Below the pieces are notes generated by a model. It was not told where the DNA came from and made no database searches. It worked only from the letters and a program-made list of their open reading frames with translations. DNA of 29,176 nucleotides, taken from an uncultured Oscillospiraceae bacterium (lineage in GTDB: Bacteria > Bacillota > Clostridia > Oscillospirales > Ruminococcaceae). Each line of letters opens with the position of its first letter. The stretch's first letter is position 1. Where the stretch lies: contig CAKSHT010000008.1 of the NCBI GenBank assembly GCA_934457235.1, forward strand, positions 1 to 29,176, in the 5' to 3' direction. Shown here piece by piece: positions 15,791 to 23,269 of the stretch. A program made the translations under genes and the position numbers.

Positions 15791-15818
15791 AAAATGACGG
15801 GGACTCACTCCCCGCCAT
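15791..15818 (-). terminator. Terminator of the EamA gene, probably bidirectional
   Basis: On the minus strand a 10-bp stem (15818-15809 with 15803-15794, one G-T pair) has a 5-nt loop followed by TTTT. On the plus strand the same stem is followed by T-rich DNA with six consecutive T, so it may also back up the chemoreceptor terminator. It is 13 bases after the EamA stop. Confidence 0.8.
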
Positions 15819-15830
15819 TAATTTTTTATG

Positions 15831-16703
15831 TCAGATGAACTGCTCCACAGCCATCAGCAGAGTGCCCGCAGTAAGCAGGATAAGTCCGATAAGCGAGCGC
15901 TTAGAAAGCTTCTCGCGGAATACGAACCAGGAGAACGCCACTGTAATAAGTATGCTCAGCTTGTCTATCGGAACGATAACGCTTGCCGGACCGTCCTGGA
16001 GCGCCTTATAATAGCAAAGCCAGGAACCTCCGGTTGCGAGTCCGGAAAGGCTGATGAACAGCAGCTCCCTGCGCGGTATATTACATACTTCCGGAGTTTT
16101 CCCGGTGACAAAGACCATCAGCCACGCCATTACGAGCACCACCGCAGTTCTGACCGCAGTGCCGAGGTTCGATTCAACGCCTTCTATACCTACCTTGCCG
16201 AGTATCGAGGTAAGCGCCGCGAATACTGCCGAAAACACGGCATACGGAAGCCACTTCGCGCTCTTGTCCGTCGTGACCTCCTGCTTCTTTTTCTCGATCA
16301 TCAAGAATATACCGGCTGCAACTGCAACAAGTCCGCTACACTTGATAACGGAGATCGGCTCGTTCAGGAAAATCAGCGCCAGAATCATCGCAAGCACAGT
16401 ACTGGATTTATCCACAGGCACGACCTTATTTACATCGCCGTTCTGGAGCGCCTTGAAATAGCACAGCCAGGACGCGCCTGTCGCAATGCCAGAGAGCACC
16501 AGGAACAGCCAGGACTTCCCTCCGATTGATGTCAATTCCCCTCCGGAGCCTACGATAATAACCATCACTACCGACATTATAAGTACGACAATCGTACGCA
16601 CAGCCGTCGCAATGGTCGAGTCAGTTTTCCGTATACCGCACTTCGCAAGTATGGATGTAATTCCCGCGAAAAATGCAGAACCTACAGCAAATATGAGCCA
16701 CAT
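15831..16703 (-). CDS. EamA-family (DMT superfamily) transporter
   Basis: The 290-residue inner-membrane protein has about ten hydrophobic helices built from two homologous halves. TSILAKCGI and TAVRTIVVL in the first half match TSILGKVGI and TAVRTAVVL in the second, and ATGASWLCYFKALQNG matches ATGGSWLCYYKALQDG, each followed by VVPVDK or IVPIDK. This duplicated plan is the hallmark of EamA drug/metabolite transporters, which export or import small metabolites; the substrate cannot be read from sequence. Between the halves lies a charged cytoplasmic loop (EKKKQEVTTDK). ATG 16703 has GGAAGG seven bases upstream and starts directly with the first helix; upstream in-frame ATGs run into the tRNA terminator. 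It is monocistronic with its own terminator. Confidence 0.92.
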   Translation of the reverse strand: MWLIFAVGSAFFAGITSILAKCGIRKTDSTIATAVRTIVVLIMSVVMVIIVGSGGELTSIGGKSWLFLVLSGIATGASWLCYFKALQNGDVNKVVPVDKSSTVLAMILALIFLNEPISVIKCSGLVAVAAGIFLMIEKKKQEVTTDKSAKWLPYAVFSAVFAALTSILGKVGIEGVESNLGTAVRTAVVLVMAWLMVFVTGKTPEVCNIPRRELLFISLSGLATGGSWLCYYKALQDGPASVIVPIDKLSILITVAFSWFVFREKLSKRSLIGLILLTAGTLLMAVEQFI

Positions 16704-16727
16704 AAATTCGCCTTCCTTTTCTAATGA

Positions 16728-16736
16728 CATTTTATC
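16728..16736 (-). promoter_or_regulatory. Possible extended -10 of the EamA gene
   Basis: On the minus strand TGATAAAAT (16736-16728) is an extended -10-like motif with no recognisable -35 at 17 bp. A hairpin ATCCCC/GGGGAT lies just upstream (about 16746-16775). Read-through from the tRNA unit is an alternative source of transcription. Confidence 0.3.
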
Positions 16737-16811
16737 AATAACGATTATCCCCCAGGGCGTTGGCTCCGGGGATTTTTCGTTTTTCATGATAATTCGGAGA
16801 TTTTTCGGGGA

Positions 16812-16845
16812 TAAAAAGAAAAGAACCGCACGGGAATGCGGTTCT
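16812..16845 (-). terminator. Terminator of the tRNA unit
   Basis: On the minus strand AGAACCGCA (16845-16837) and TGCGGTTCT (16830-16822) form a perfect 9-bp stem with a 6-nt loop, followed by TTTCTTTTT. It lies 9 bases after the tRNA-Ser CCA end. Confidence 0.9.
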
Positions 16846-16854
16846 ATAGTGTTG

Positions 16855-16943
16855 TGGCGGAGAGGAAGGGATTCGAACCCTTGTGGAGTTGCCCCCAAAC
16901 GGTTTTCAAGACCGCCTCGTTATGACCGCTTCGATACCTCTCC
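16855..16943 (-). tRNA. tRNA-Ser (anticodon UGA)
   Basis: The 89-nt tRNA includes encoded CCA. The acceptor stem is GGAGAGG/CCTCTCC with discriminator G. The anticodon loop CTTGAAA carries TGA (Ser, codon UCA) on stem GCGGT/ACCGT, a class II long variable arm follows, and the T-arm contains GGGTTCGAATCCC. It is second in a two-tRNA transcript. Confidence 0.97.
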
Positions 16944-16951
16944 AAAAAAAA

Positions 16952-17027
16952 TGGAGCTGCTAATCGGAGTCGAACCGATGACCTCATCCTTACCAAGGAT
17001 GTGCTCTACCAACTGAGCCATAGCAGC
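16952..17027 (-). tRNA. tRNA-Thr (anticodon GGU)
   Basis: The 76-nt tRNA includes encoded CCA. The acceptor stem is GCTGCTA/TAGCAGC with discriminator T. The anticodon loop TTGGTAA on stem CATCC/GGATG gives GGT (Thr, codons ACU and ACC), and the T-loop is GGTTCGACTCC. It is followed by tRNA-Ser after an 8-nt spacer. Confidence 0.97.
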
Positions 17028-17089
17028 ATCTCATTTTTTTATTCCATCAGGATTTTTAGTTTTTATCTCTTGTCCCTGACGACTATATT

Positions 17090-17118
17090 ATTATAGCACA
17101 GGAGTTCTAATTTGTCAA
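17090..17118 (-). promoter_or_regulatory. Consensus sigma-A promoter of the tRNA unit
   Basis: On the minus strand, -35 TTGACA (17118-17113) and -10 TATAAT (17095-17090) are perfect, with a 17-bp spacer and TGC extending the -10. The start site would be about 55 nt before tRNA-Thr. Confidence 0.9.
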
Positions 17119-17162
17119 GCGTTTTTTTAAAAAAAATTAAATTTTTTCGATTTTTTTATGAA

Positions 17163-17261
17163 CACGCGTGAATGAATCTTCAATGAAGTCTGAGCGACAC
17201 GATATACTCCACGCGGACAAAAGGCAAATAAATGCTATGTTCTGTCTGTTTATTCATTGAA
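17163..17261. promoter_or_regulatory. Small palindromes upstream of the GH43 gene
   Basis: The AT-rich gap between the tRNA promoter and the GH43 promoter holds CACGCGTG (17163-17170), CTTCAATGAAG (17178-17188) and TTCATTGAA (17253-17261), the last overlapping the GH43 -35 box. They could be sites for a sugar-responsive regulator; short palindromes also arise by chance. Confidence 0.3.
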
Positions 17262-17285
17262 ATTTGAACGAGATTGTGATATCAT
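17257..17285 (+). promoter_or_regulatory. Promoter of the GH43 gene
   Basis: -35 TTGAAA (17257-17262) and -10 TATCAT (17280-17285) have a 17-bp spacer and TGTGA extending the -10. The start site lies about 35 nt before the ATG. Confidence 0.65.
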
Positions 17286-17325
17286 GTTATTCAGTAATCA
17301 AAATAATTATTCTGCGAGGTGCTTT

Positions 17326-18636
17326 ATGGCAAACCCTTACCTTCCTAACTGGGAATACATACCCGACGGCGAGCCCCGCGTGTTCGGCGACAGAATTTAC
17401 GTCTACGGCTCACACGACCGCATGGACTCCATCGACTTCTGTGACTACAAGCTAAAGGTGTGGTCAGCTCCCGTGAGCGATCTCTCAAAGTGGACGTGTC
17501 ACGGCGATATATTCCGCACCCGCGACGGCGCGGATTCCCCATCAGACGTTGACTGGACTGACCAGCTCCTGTTCGCTCCGGACGTCGTGGAGCGCGATGG
17601 AAAGTACTATCTCTACGCTTACATTGTGAACGAAAAAGGCTGCGTTGCCGTTGCTGACCGCCCGGAGGGACCGTTCCGACTTCTGTCTAAATATCAATAC
17701 GATATTCCGAACCATTACGACAACGGCACATTCATCGACCCCGGCGTACTTGTGGACGACGACGGCAAGACGTACATTTACTGCGGATACCAAGGAAGCT
17801 ACATGTGCGAGCTGAAGGACAATATGTACGAGGTCGTGCCCGGAAGCTATCAGCTTGACATAATCCCAACAGCGGAGCCGCACCGTTTCTTTGAAGCCTG
17901 CTCCCCCAGGAAGATAAACGGAACGTACTACCTTATCTACTCCCCCCAGCGCGGAAGCTGCCTGGATTATGCGACCTCCGACAGTCCGACGGGGCCGTTC
18001 ACATACCGCGGTACCATCGTGGATAACGGTATCGACTTCCCCGGCGGAAACAATCACGGCTCCGTCTGCCTTATAAACGGTCAGTGGTACATCTTCTATC
18101 ACCGTATGACCAACGGTACGATCATGTCACGCCGTGGCTGTGTGGAGCGTATACAGATACTCCCGGACGGCTCTATACCGCAGGTCGAGATGACTTCGCT
18201 CGGTTTTGAGGAGTCCCTGTCACCCTTTGAGCTTACCGCCGCGGACACCGCGTGCGTCCTCAAGGGCGGCTGCTACATTACCGAAACGAACATCTTTGAA
18301 CGCCCGATAACCAACATAACTGACGGCTGTGTAATGGGCTGGAAGTACTTCGATTTCGGCGAGGACTATTCCTCAAAGACGATGCAGATACGACTGAAAG
18401 TACGCGGCACAGGCTCCAAGGGCGTACTGCATATCCGGCTTGACAGCGAGGACGGCGAGGAGCTTGGCACCGTTGCATTCGGCGAGGACAGCGGCGTAAT
18501 CGGCGGCAGGATAAAGGCGGTAACTGGCAGACACGCGGTCTATCTCGTGGCGCAGAGCGGCTATGAAGGCTGGTTCGCCGGCGAGATGAAAGGCAGACAG
18601 CTGCTTATGCTGGACGGATTTGTGTTCATTAAATAA
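17326..18636 (+). CDS. Glycoside hydrolase family 43 protein (probable arabinofuranosidase/xylosidase type)
   Basis: The 436-residue protein has no signal peptide, so it should act in the cytoplasm on imported oligosaccharides. Residues 1-305 form the five-bladed beta-propeller of GH43. Likely catalytic residues are base D14 in EYIPDGEP, pKa modulator D138 in FIDPGVLVDDDG and acid E190 in FFEACSPR; FAPDV (83-87) and IYSPQ are also typical. Residues 310-436 are a beta-rich CBM6-like domain (KYFDFG, LHIRLDS). GH43 enzymes remove arabinose or xylose from hemicellulose fragments; the substrate here is unproven. ATG 17326 has GAGGT six bases upstream; in-frame ATGs upstream lie inside the promoter. 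The gene is monocistronic with its own promoter and terminator, and no transporter for its substrate is adjacent. Confidence 0.88.
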   Translation: MANPYLPNWEYIPDGEPRVFGDRIYVYGSHDRMDSIDFCDYKLKVWSAPVSDLSKWTCHGDIFRTRDGADSPSDVDWTDQLLFAPDVVERDGKYYLYAYIVNEKGCVAVADRPEGPFRLLSKYQYDIPNHYDNGTFIDPGVLVDDDGKTYIYCGYQGSYMCELKDNMYEVVPGSYQLDIIPTAEPHRFFEACSPRKINGTYYLIYSPQRGSCLDYATSDSPTGPFTYRGTIVDNGIDFPGGNNHGSVCLINGQWYIFYHRMTNGTIMSRRGCVERIQILPDGSIPQVEMTSLGFEESLSPFELTAADTACVLKGGCYITETNIFERPITNITDGCVMGWKYFDFGEDYSSKTMQIRLKVRGTGSKGVLHIRLDSEDGEELGTVAFGEDSGVIGGRIKAVTGRHAVYLVAQSGYEGWFAGEMKGRQLLMLDGFVFIK

Positions 18637-18643
18637 TTACGCT

Positions 18644-18672
18644 GGGCGGGTAATTTCCCGCCCTCTTTTTTT
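18644..18672 (+). terminator. Terminator of the GH43 gene
   Basis: GGGCGGG (18644-18650) and CCCGCCC (18657-18663) form a perfect 7-bp stem with a 6-nt loop, followed by TCTTTTTTT. It is eight bases after the stop. Confidence 0.92.
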
Positions 18673-18913
18673 ATGTAATAACATCGTAATGGCGGAACCT
18701 GTTTCCGCCCGCTACCTACGGCGTGTCCATGCCCCGTTGTTCTCTGTCCGTGCTGCGTGAATTGCATCCCGACCAGTTCGAAACGCAGTGTATTCTCCTT
18801 GCGTGATATGACGCGCCATGTTGTGTCGCTTCCCCATCTGCGCCGCGCAAAATACCCGGCGTGCCCCGGCAGATATTATCACTTAAAAGGCACACTGTAT
18901 TTCATGACATCAC
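18673..18913. other. GC-rich noncoding gap between convergent terminators
   Basis: No convincing gene is present; short open frames lack ribosome binding sites and family resemblance. One perfect hairpin is seen, GGCGGAA (18691-18697) with TTCCGCC (18703-18709). The rest is GC-rich without repeats, unlike the AT-rich promoter gaps elsewhere, and may be a gene remnant. Confidence 0.4.
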
Positions 18914-18942
18914 AAAAAGGGCGTGTAAAACACCCGCCCTTT
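18914..18942 (-). terminator. Terminator of the sigma-factor operon
   Basis: On the minus strand AAAGGGCG (18942-18935) pairs with CGCCCTTT (18923-18916) across an 11-nt loop, ending in five T. It is 12 bases after the sigma-factor stop. Confidence 0.85.
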
Positions 18943-18954
18943 GGTCATATGTAC

Positions 18955-19503
18955 TCAATCCACACTGATGCCGTTCTCCATGAGATAATCCCGCAGATCC
19001 GCCCGGATACGCGAAAGCCGCGTCTTTACGGCGGTCTCCGACATTCCCATTCGCTCCGCTATGTCGCGCACCGACATATTGAAATAGTACCGTCCGGTGA
19101 ATATGTCCCGGTTCTTCGGTCTGCTTTTGCGCAGGAAGTCATTGAGATGCCCCGCGATCTCCGTGCTGTCGAAGTAGTCGTCCGCTGTCCTGGTGTCCGG
19201 GAGAATATCAGCCAGCTCTCCGTAAAGCTCCTCGCAGGAGCGCCGCTTCATGCTGTCGTATACGTTCAGCGCCGTGTTACGCACTATCCTGCAAAGATAG
19301 CCGCACAGCGACTCCGGGCGCTTCGGCGGAATCGCGTTCCACAGCTTCACGTAGCTGCTGCTCACCGCTTCCTCCGCGTCCTCGCGGCGTTTGAGGATAC
19401 CTCCGGCAATCTTGGTGCACAGTCTGCCGTATTTTGTCTGCGTTTCCGCTATCGCCCGCTCGTTGCGCTCGAAATACAGGTCGATTATCAGACTGTCCTC
19501 CAT
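18955..19503 (-). CDS. ECF-type RNA polymerase sigma factor
   Basis: The 182-residue protein contains sigma-70 region 2 (about 8-80; LWNAIPPKRPESLCGYLCRI precedes the VRNTALNVY helix) and region 4 (about 125-175), with helix-turn-helix MSVRDIAERMGMSETAVKTR. There is no region 1 or 3, as in extracytoplasmic-function sigma factors. It would redirect RNA polymerase to a stress or envelope regulon. An in-frame GTG at 19518 is possible, but ATG 19503 has GAGGGG seven bases upstream. The gene follows the membrane protein gene by 27 bp in the same transcript, so the membrane protein is the probable partner that controls it. Regulon and signal are unknown. Confidence 0.9.
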   Translation of the reverse strand: MEDSLIIDLYFERNERAIAETQTKYGRLCTKIAGGILKRREDAEEAVSSSYVKLWNAIPPKRPESLCGYLCRIVRNTALNVYDSMKRRSCEELYGELADILPDTRTADDYFDSTEIAGHLNDFLRKSRPKNRDIFTGRYYFNMSVRDIAERMGMSETAVKTRLSRIRADLRDYLMENGISVD

Positions 19504-19530
19504 GCCGTTTCCCCTCACATTCTCTCTTTA

Positions 19531-21261
19531 TCAGCCGACTGTGTCCACCGTTATTCCGTCTGCCGGAAGCAGTTTCCACTGATCATCTACTTTTTTCAGA
19601 ACGACGGATAGCCACTTGCTGTTGTTGTCCTGGTCAAACACCTGGAACATCAGCCGATATTTTTCCGAGGAAAGTTCCTCCATAACGTATCCCTCGAACG
19701 AATCGCCGCTTCCGTCATAATTATACGCACTCATTGAGTCATTCCCGATAGCTGTTAATGCAGAATATATCGCGTCTGCCAGCGAATTCTCATCGGAACT
19801 GCCTGCGTTGTCCAGAATCCAGCGCTGTAATCCCAGCCAGGACATATGCCATGTGACAGGCTCGTCAAGCCCGGAATCCGTATGAGTGTACACCGCGAGA
19901 TAATTGTCCTGCGCCGCGTAGCCGTAAATGTCCGGCTCGTAGAGGTACATCGTGAACGGGTCGGAGTACGGCACGTAGTACACCTGCGTATACGGCGTTT
20001 CCGTCGGATCCATCAGCTGATACATGTACCAGCCGTCCTGGTCGGTGTAGAATCCGCCGCAGCAGCCAGTACTGTTGTAAATATCCTGCGAATAGCTCAG
20101 CACGAACTCCTCTGTGTCGGAAGCCCATGTCCCGGCGAAATACATCTCGAAGATATCCAGGTCGCTCAGCGTGAGCGTTACGCGCAGGTCATCCGCGGTC
20201 AGCGCGAAAACGTCTTTGGATTTCCGTACGTCCTGCAAAGCCCATTCTCCGGAATCGGTCAGGTACCAGTACATGTCGAAATACATCGTTCTCAGCGAAT
20301 CATCGGACTGCGTGAACGCCATCGACATGACGATATTGTCCTCCGACTTCGACTTCAGCACCACCTTGTCCCAGGGAGAGCTGTATCCGCTTTCGGAGCG
20401 TATCCAGTGGGCTTCGCCCGCGTCGCTGCCGGCGTATGTGTCAAGCTCCGCCTGGCTGTAGAGCGCTTCCGGGGTCATTCCCAGGTCGTCCGCGAGCTTC
20501 ACCTTTCCGAAGTAGCCGATTGTGTTGTATTCGTCAGGGCTGGTGCTGGATAACTGGAAACTCTCGGTGTTTCCGCAGGATATCGTCCCGTCGTCGTTAT
20601 ACTGTATCACGCCGTCTGAAAGCGATACGTTTCTGAAAATGTACATCATCCCCGAATTATCATCGGGACGTACATACCACAGATCGTACTGCGTACCGCT
20701 CTGCGCGCCCATGTAACAGCCGGCGTCAGTCTGCTTGATTCCAGTGCAGGTGTAATCCCCGCCGAACGCGGAGTTCGCGCTGTAGCACAGGTCTATCGTT
20801 GTTTCCTCGCCCGTCCAGGCACCGTAAAAGTACTCTTCGAACAGCGTCAGCGAAGCCCCGGAAAACCCGGCGGGGAACTCGTTGATATCGTGCTCTGCGG
20901 TGAATGAGCTGACATGTTCCGCAGCGTCCTCTATGACCAGCGGGGACGGCGCAGTCGTCATAGCCGACGCCGCCTTGAGCGAAGCGCCGTCCTTAAGCTC
21001 GGACGCTTCCTGCTGAACCGGGACGTTCCTCACGAGCACTATGCCCGTGACCGCAGCCGCTGCCGCCACTGAGCCTATCCCGATGAACAGCCCTCCGCGC
21101 TTCTTTTTGCGGCTGATGTTCTTATACTCCCGTGGGCTGCTGTCCACCGGGTATTGTGACGGATCCTCGTCGGATTCGGCGCTGCTGAGCCGTTCCGCCG
21201 CGGAGTTCACTATATCCTCGTCCAGCTGGTCGAGGACGTTTTTCCACTGCTGTGAATTCAT
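19531..21261 (-). CDS. Single-pass membrane protein with duplicated outer domain, probable anti-sigma/sensor partner
   Basis: The 576-residue protein has an acidic N-terminal cytoplasmic segment (1-50), a basic stop (RKKKR, 51-55), one transmembrane helix (about 57-78) and a large outer region. The outer region looks like two copies of one domain. LTLFEEYFYGAWTG (138-151) matches DLDIFEMYFAGTWAS (367-381), then GCYMGAQ...YDLWYVRPDD matches GWYMYQL...VYYVPYSD, and FDMYWYLTDSGEWALQDV (328-345) matches LSVVLKKVDDQWKLLPAD (551-568). No zinc anti-sigma HxxxCxxC motif is present. The family is not known to me. Location upstream of an ECF sigma gene and the topology suggest an anti-sigma or signal receptor; this is inference. 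ATG 21261 has AAAGGAG eight bases upstream and is preferred over an ATG at 21312. Confidence 0.8.
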   Translation of the reverse strand: MNSQQWKNVLDQLDEDIVNSAAERLSSAESDEDPSQYPVDSSPREYKNISRKKKRGGLFIGIGSVAAAAAVTGIVLVRNVPVQQEASELKDGASLKAASAMTTAPSPLVIEDAAEHVSSFTAEHDINEFPAGFSGASLTLFEEYFYGAWTGEETTIDLCYSANSAFGGDYTCTGIKQTDAGCYMGAQSGTQYDLWYVRPDDNSGMMYIFRNVSLSDGVIQYNDDGTISCGNTESFQLSSTSPDEYNTIGYFGKVKLADDLGMTPEALYSQAELDTYAGSDAGEAHWIRSESGYSSPWDKVVLKSKSEDNIVMSMAFTQSDDSLRTMYFDMYWYLTDSGEWALQDVRKSKDVFALTADDLRVTLTLSDLDIFEMYFAGTWASDTEEFVLSYSQDIYNSTGCCGGFYTDQDGWYMYQLMDPTETPYTQVYYVPYSDPFTMYLYEPDIYGYAAQDNYLAVYTHTDSGLDEPVTWHMSWLGLQRWILDNAGSSDENSLADAIYSALTAIGNDSMSAYNYDGSGDSFEGYVMEELSSEKYRLMFQVFDQDNNSKWLSVVLKKVDDQWKLLPADGITVDTVG

Positions 21262-21274
21262 ACCAGTCACTCCT

Positions 21275-21304
21275 TTATCAGATTCTGTATCTCTGATAAT
21301 TATA
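21275..21304 (-). promoter_or_regulatory. -10 region and dyad upstream of the sigma-factor operon
   Basis: On the minus strand an extended -10, TGT TATAAT (TATAAT at 21304-21299), has no consensus -35; a GTAAC motif at 21328-21324 might serve an ECF sigma factor. TTATCAGA and TCTGATAA (21275-21282 and 21292-21299) form a perfect 8-bp dyad from the -10 to the ribosome binding site, a possible operator or leader hairpin. Confidence 0.5.
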
Positions 21305-21341
21305 ACAGCCATAACCGCAAAAAGTTACATTTCAGTGTCAA

Positions 21342-21373
21342 ATAACACGGGGACTGACCAGAGCCAGCCCCCG
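21342..21373 (-). terminator. Terminator after the transketolase genes
   Basis: On the minus strand CGGGGGCTG (21373-21365) pairs with CAGTCCCCG (21356-21348), one G-T pair, 8-nt loop, followed by TGTTATTTG. It is 21 bases after the transketolase C-half stop. Confidence 0.7.
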
Positions 21374-21394
21374 AATGATCCGGATAACGCTAAA

Positions 21395-22330
21395 TTACTT
21401 GCCGAGCGCTGCCTTTGTAACGGCAACGATGTTCTCAGCGCACAGACCGAACTCCTTGAGCAGGTCTGCCGCAGGACCGGAATGTCCGTAAACATCCTTC
21501 ACGCCGATCTTGATAACGGGAACGGGGCATTCCTCGGTAACAACGTCTGCAACTGCGGAGCCAAGACCGCCGATAACACTGTGCTCCTCAACAGTGATGA
21601 TCCTGCCGGTCTCCCTGGCAGCCTTTACAATGATGTCGCGGTCTATGGGCTTGATGGTGTGGATATTGATGATACGTGCATCGATACCCTGCTCTGCGAG
21701 AGCCTTACCAGCCTCGATAGCCTCGGCTACCATCAGACCTGTTGCGATGATGGTGACATCCTTGCCGTCCTTGAGCTGTACGCCCTTGCCAAGCTCGAAC
21801 TTATAGGTAGCTGCGTCGTTGAAAATCGGAGCTGCAAGTCTGCCGAAACGCATGTAGGTCGGACCTACGAAATCAGCCATTGCCAGGACTGCTGCCTTGG
21901 CCTCAACATCGTCAGCAGGGTTGATAACAGTCATGCCAGGGATCGCTCTCATCAGCGCGATATCCTCATTGCACTGGTGGGAAGCGCCGTCCTCGCCGAC
22001 AGAGATACCAGCATGTGTTGCGCCGATCTTTACGTTCAGATGAGGATAGCCGATGCTGTTGCGTACGATCTCAAACGCTCTGCCTGCTGCGAACATCGCG
22101 AAGGAGCTTGCGAATACGAGCTTGCCAGTGCTTGCGATACCAGCAGCAACGCCCATCATATTAGCCTCTGCGATACCGCAGTCAAAAAATCTGTCGGGAT
22201 ATGCCTTCTTGAAGGTTCCGGTCTTTGTTGCAGCTGCGAGGTCTGCGTCCAGGACTACCAGGTCGGGGCGCTTCTCGGCGAGCATTACAAGCGCTTCGCC
22301 GTAGCTGTCACGGGTTGCTTTCTTTTCCAT
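21395..22330 (-). CDS. Transketolase, C-terminal subunit
   Basis: The 311-residue protein carries the pyrimidine-binding (about 5-170) and C-terminal (about 185-305) domains of a split transketolase. The catalytic glutamate that activates thiamine diphosphate is E55 in CGIAEANMMG. GATHAGISVGEDGASHQ (103-119) and the closing GHSGPAADLLKEFGL are typical. It works as a heterotetramer with the N-half to move two-carbon units in the non-oxidative pentose phosphate pathway. ATG 22330 has AAAGGATC upstream, and the gene starts 27 bp after the N-half stop. Pyruvate dehydrogenase beta and DXS share this fold, but the adjacent N-half settles the identity. Splitting into two genes is common in Firmicutes and archaea, so this is not a frameshift. 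Confidence 0.95.
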   Translation of the reverse strand: MEKKATRDSYGEALVMLAEKRPDLVVLDADLAAATKTGTFKKAYPDRFFDCGIAEANMMGVAAGIASTGKLVFASSFAMFAAGRAFEIVRNSIGYPHLNVKIGATHAGISVGEDGASHQCNEDIALMRAIPGMTVINPADDVEAKAAVLAMADFVGPTYMRFGRLAAPIFNDAATYKFELGKGVQLKDGKDVTIIATGLMVAEAIEAGKALAEQGIDARIINIHTIKPIDRDIIVKAARETGRIITVEEHSVIGGLGSAVADVVTEECPVPVIKIGVKDVYGHSGPAADLLKEFGLCAENIVAVTKAALGK

Positions 22331-22357
22331 ATCTATTGATCCTTTCGATGTTCAGAA

Positions 22358-23200
22358 TTACTTTTCAAGCTCTGCGAGGTGGTCGCCGAGTTCCTTCATT
22401 GCAACGGCGTACTCCTCGTCGTTCGGAGCCTTGCCGTGCCAGCCTACCTGGTTCTCCATGAAGGATACGCCCTTGCCCTTTACGGACTTCTGAATGATTA
22501 CGGTCGGCTTGTTGAGTACGGTCTCAGCCTCGTTGAACGCCTTTTCGATCTGGTCGAAATCATGACCATCTATGCAGATGACATGCCAGCCGAACGCCTT
22601 GAACTTCTCATCGATAGGATAGCTGGACATTACGTCCTCGATCTTACCGTCGATCTGTAGTCCGTTGTTATCAACGACTGCGACCAGATTGTCAAGCTTA
22701 TACTGCGCTGCGAACATTGCAGCCTCCCATACCTGACCCTCTTCGATCTCGCCGTCGCCCAGGATAGTGTATACCTTATAGGTGTCGCTGGAGATCTTAC
22801 CGGAGAGCGCCATACCACATGCAGTGGAGATTCCCTGTCCCAGGGAGCCGGTGCTCATGTCGATGCCAGGGAGCTTACCCATGGAAGGGTGTCCCTGGAG
22901 TCTGGAGCCGATCTTGCGGAGAGTCTTGAGCTCCTCGACCGGGAAGAATCCTCTCTGTGCAAGAACAGCATACAGCGCAGGCGCGGTGTGTCCCTTGGAA
23001 AGAACCAGTCTGTCCCTGTCGGGCATGGTAGGGTTCTTGGGGTCAACGTTCATGCGGTGCATATAAAGATATGTCAGTGTGTCAGCGACGGAAAGGGATC
23101 CGCCGGGGTGTCCAGCCTTAGCTGCGTGTACGCCCTCGATCACTCCCATTCTGACCTTGGTTGCAGCGATCTCAAGCTGCTTTTTCAGTAGTGCGTCCAT
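22358..23200 (-). CDS. Transketolase, N-terminal (thiamine diphosphate-binding) subunit
   Basis: The 280-residue protein is the pyrophosphate-binding half of transketolase. H31 in AGHPGGS, SKGH71 and the thiamine diphosphate motif GDG (148-150) to NN (178-179) are all intact, and STGSLGQG (116-123) is diagnostic. With the C-half it transfers glycolaldehyde units between sugar phosphates, providing ribose-5-phosphate and erythrose-4-phosphate. ATG 23200 has AGGAGG five bases upstream. No clear promoter was found in the 69 bp after the zinc-ribbon gene, so it may be read from the long upstream operon or from a weak promoter. Confidence 0.95.
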   Translation of the reverse strand: MDALLKKQLEIAATKVRMGVIEGVHAAKAGHPGGSLSVADTLTYLYMHRMNVDPKNPTMPDRDRLVLSKGHTAPALYAVLAQRGFFPVEELKTLRKIGSRLQGHPSMGKLPGIDMSTGSLGQGISTACGMALSGKISSDTYKVYTILGDGEIEEGQVWEAAMFAAQYKLDNLVAVVDNNGLQIDGKIEDVMSSYPIDEKFKAFGWHVICIDGHDFDQIEKAFNEAETVLNKPTVIIQKSVKGKGVSFMENQVGWHGKAPNDEEYAVAMKELGDHLAELEK

Positions 23201-23269
23201 ATAGACCTCCTGTGAATTATGGGCTATCGCCCGGTTTAACTTTATTCAAGCGGCTTCCCGCCCGATGTC

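Noticed and set aside
21395..23200. Frameshifted transketolase
   Set aside because: The two halves are separate genes, each with its own ribosome binding site and a 27-bp spacer, the known split form.
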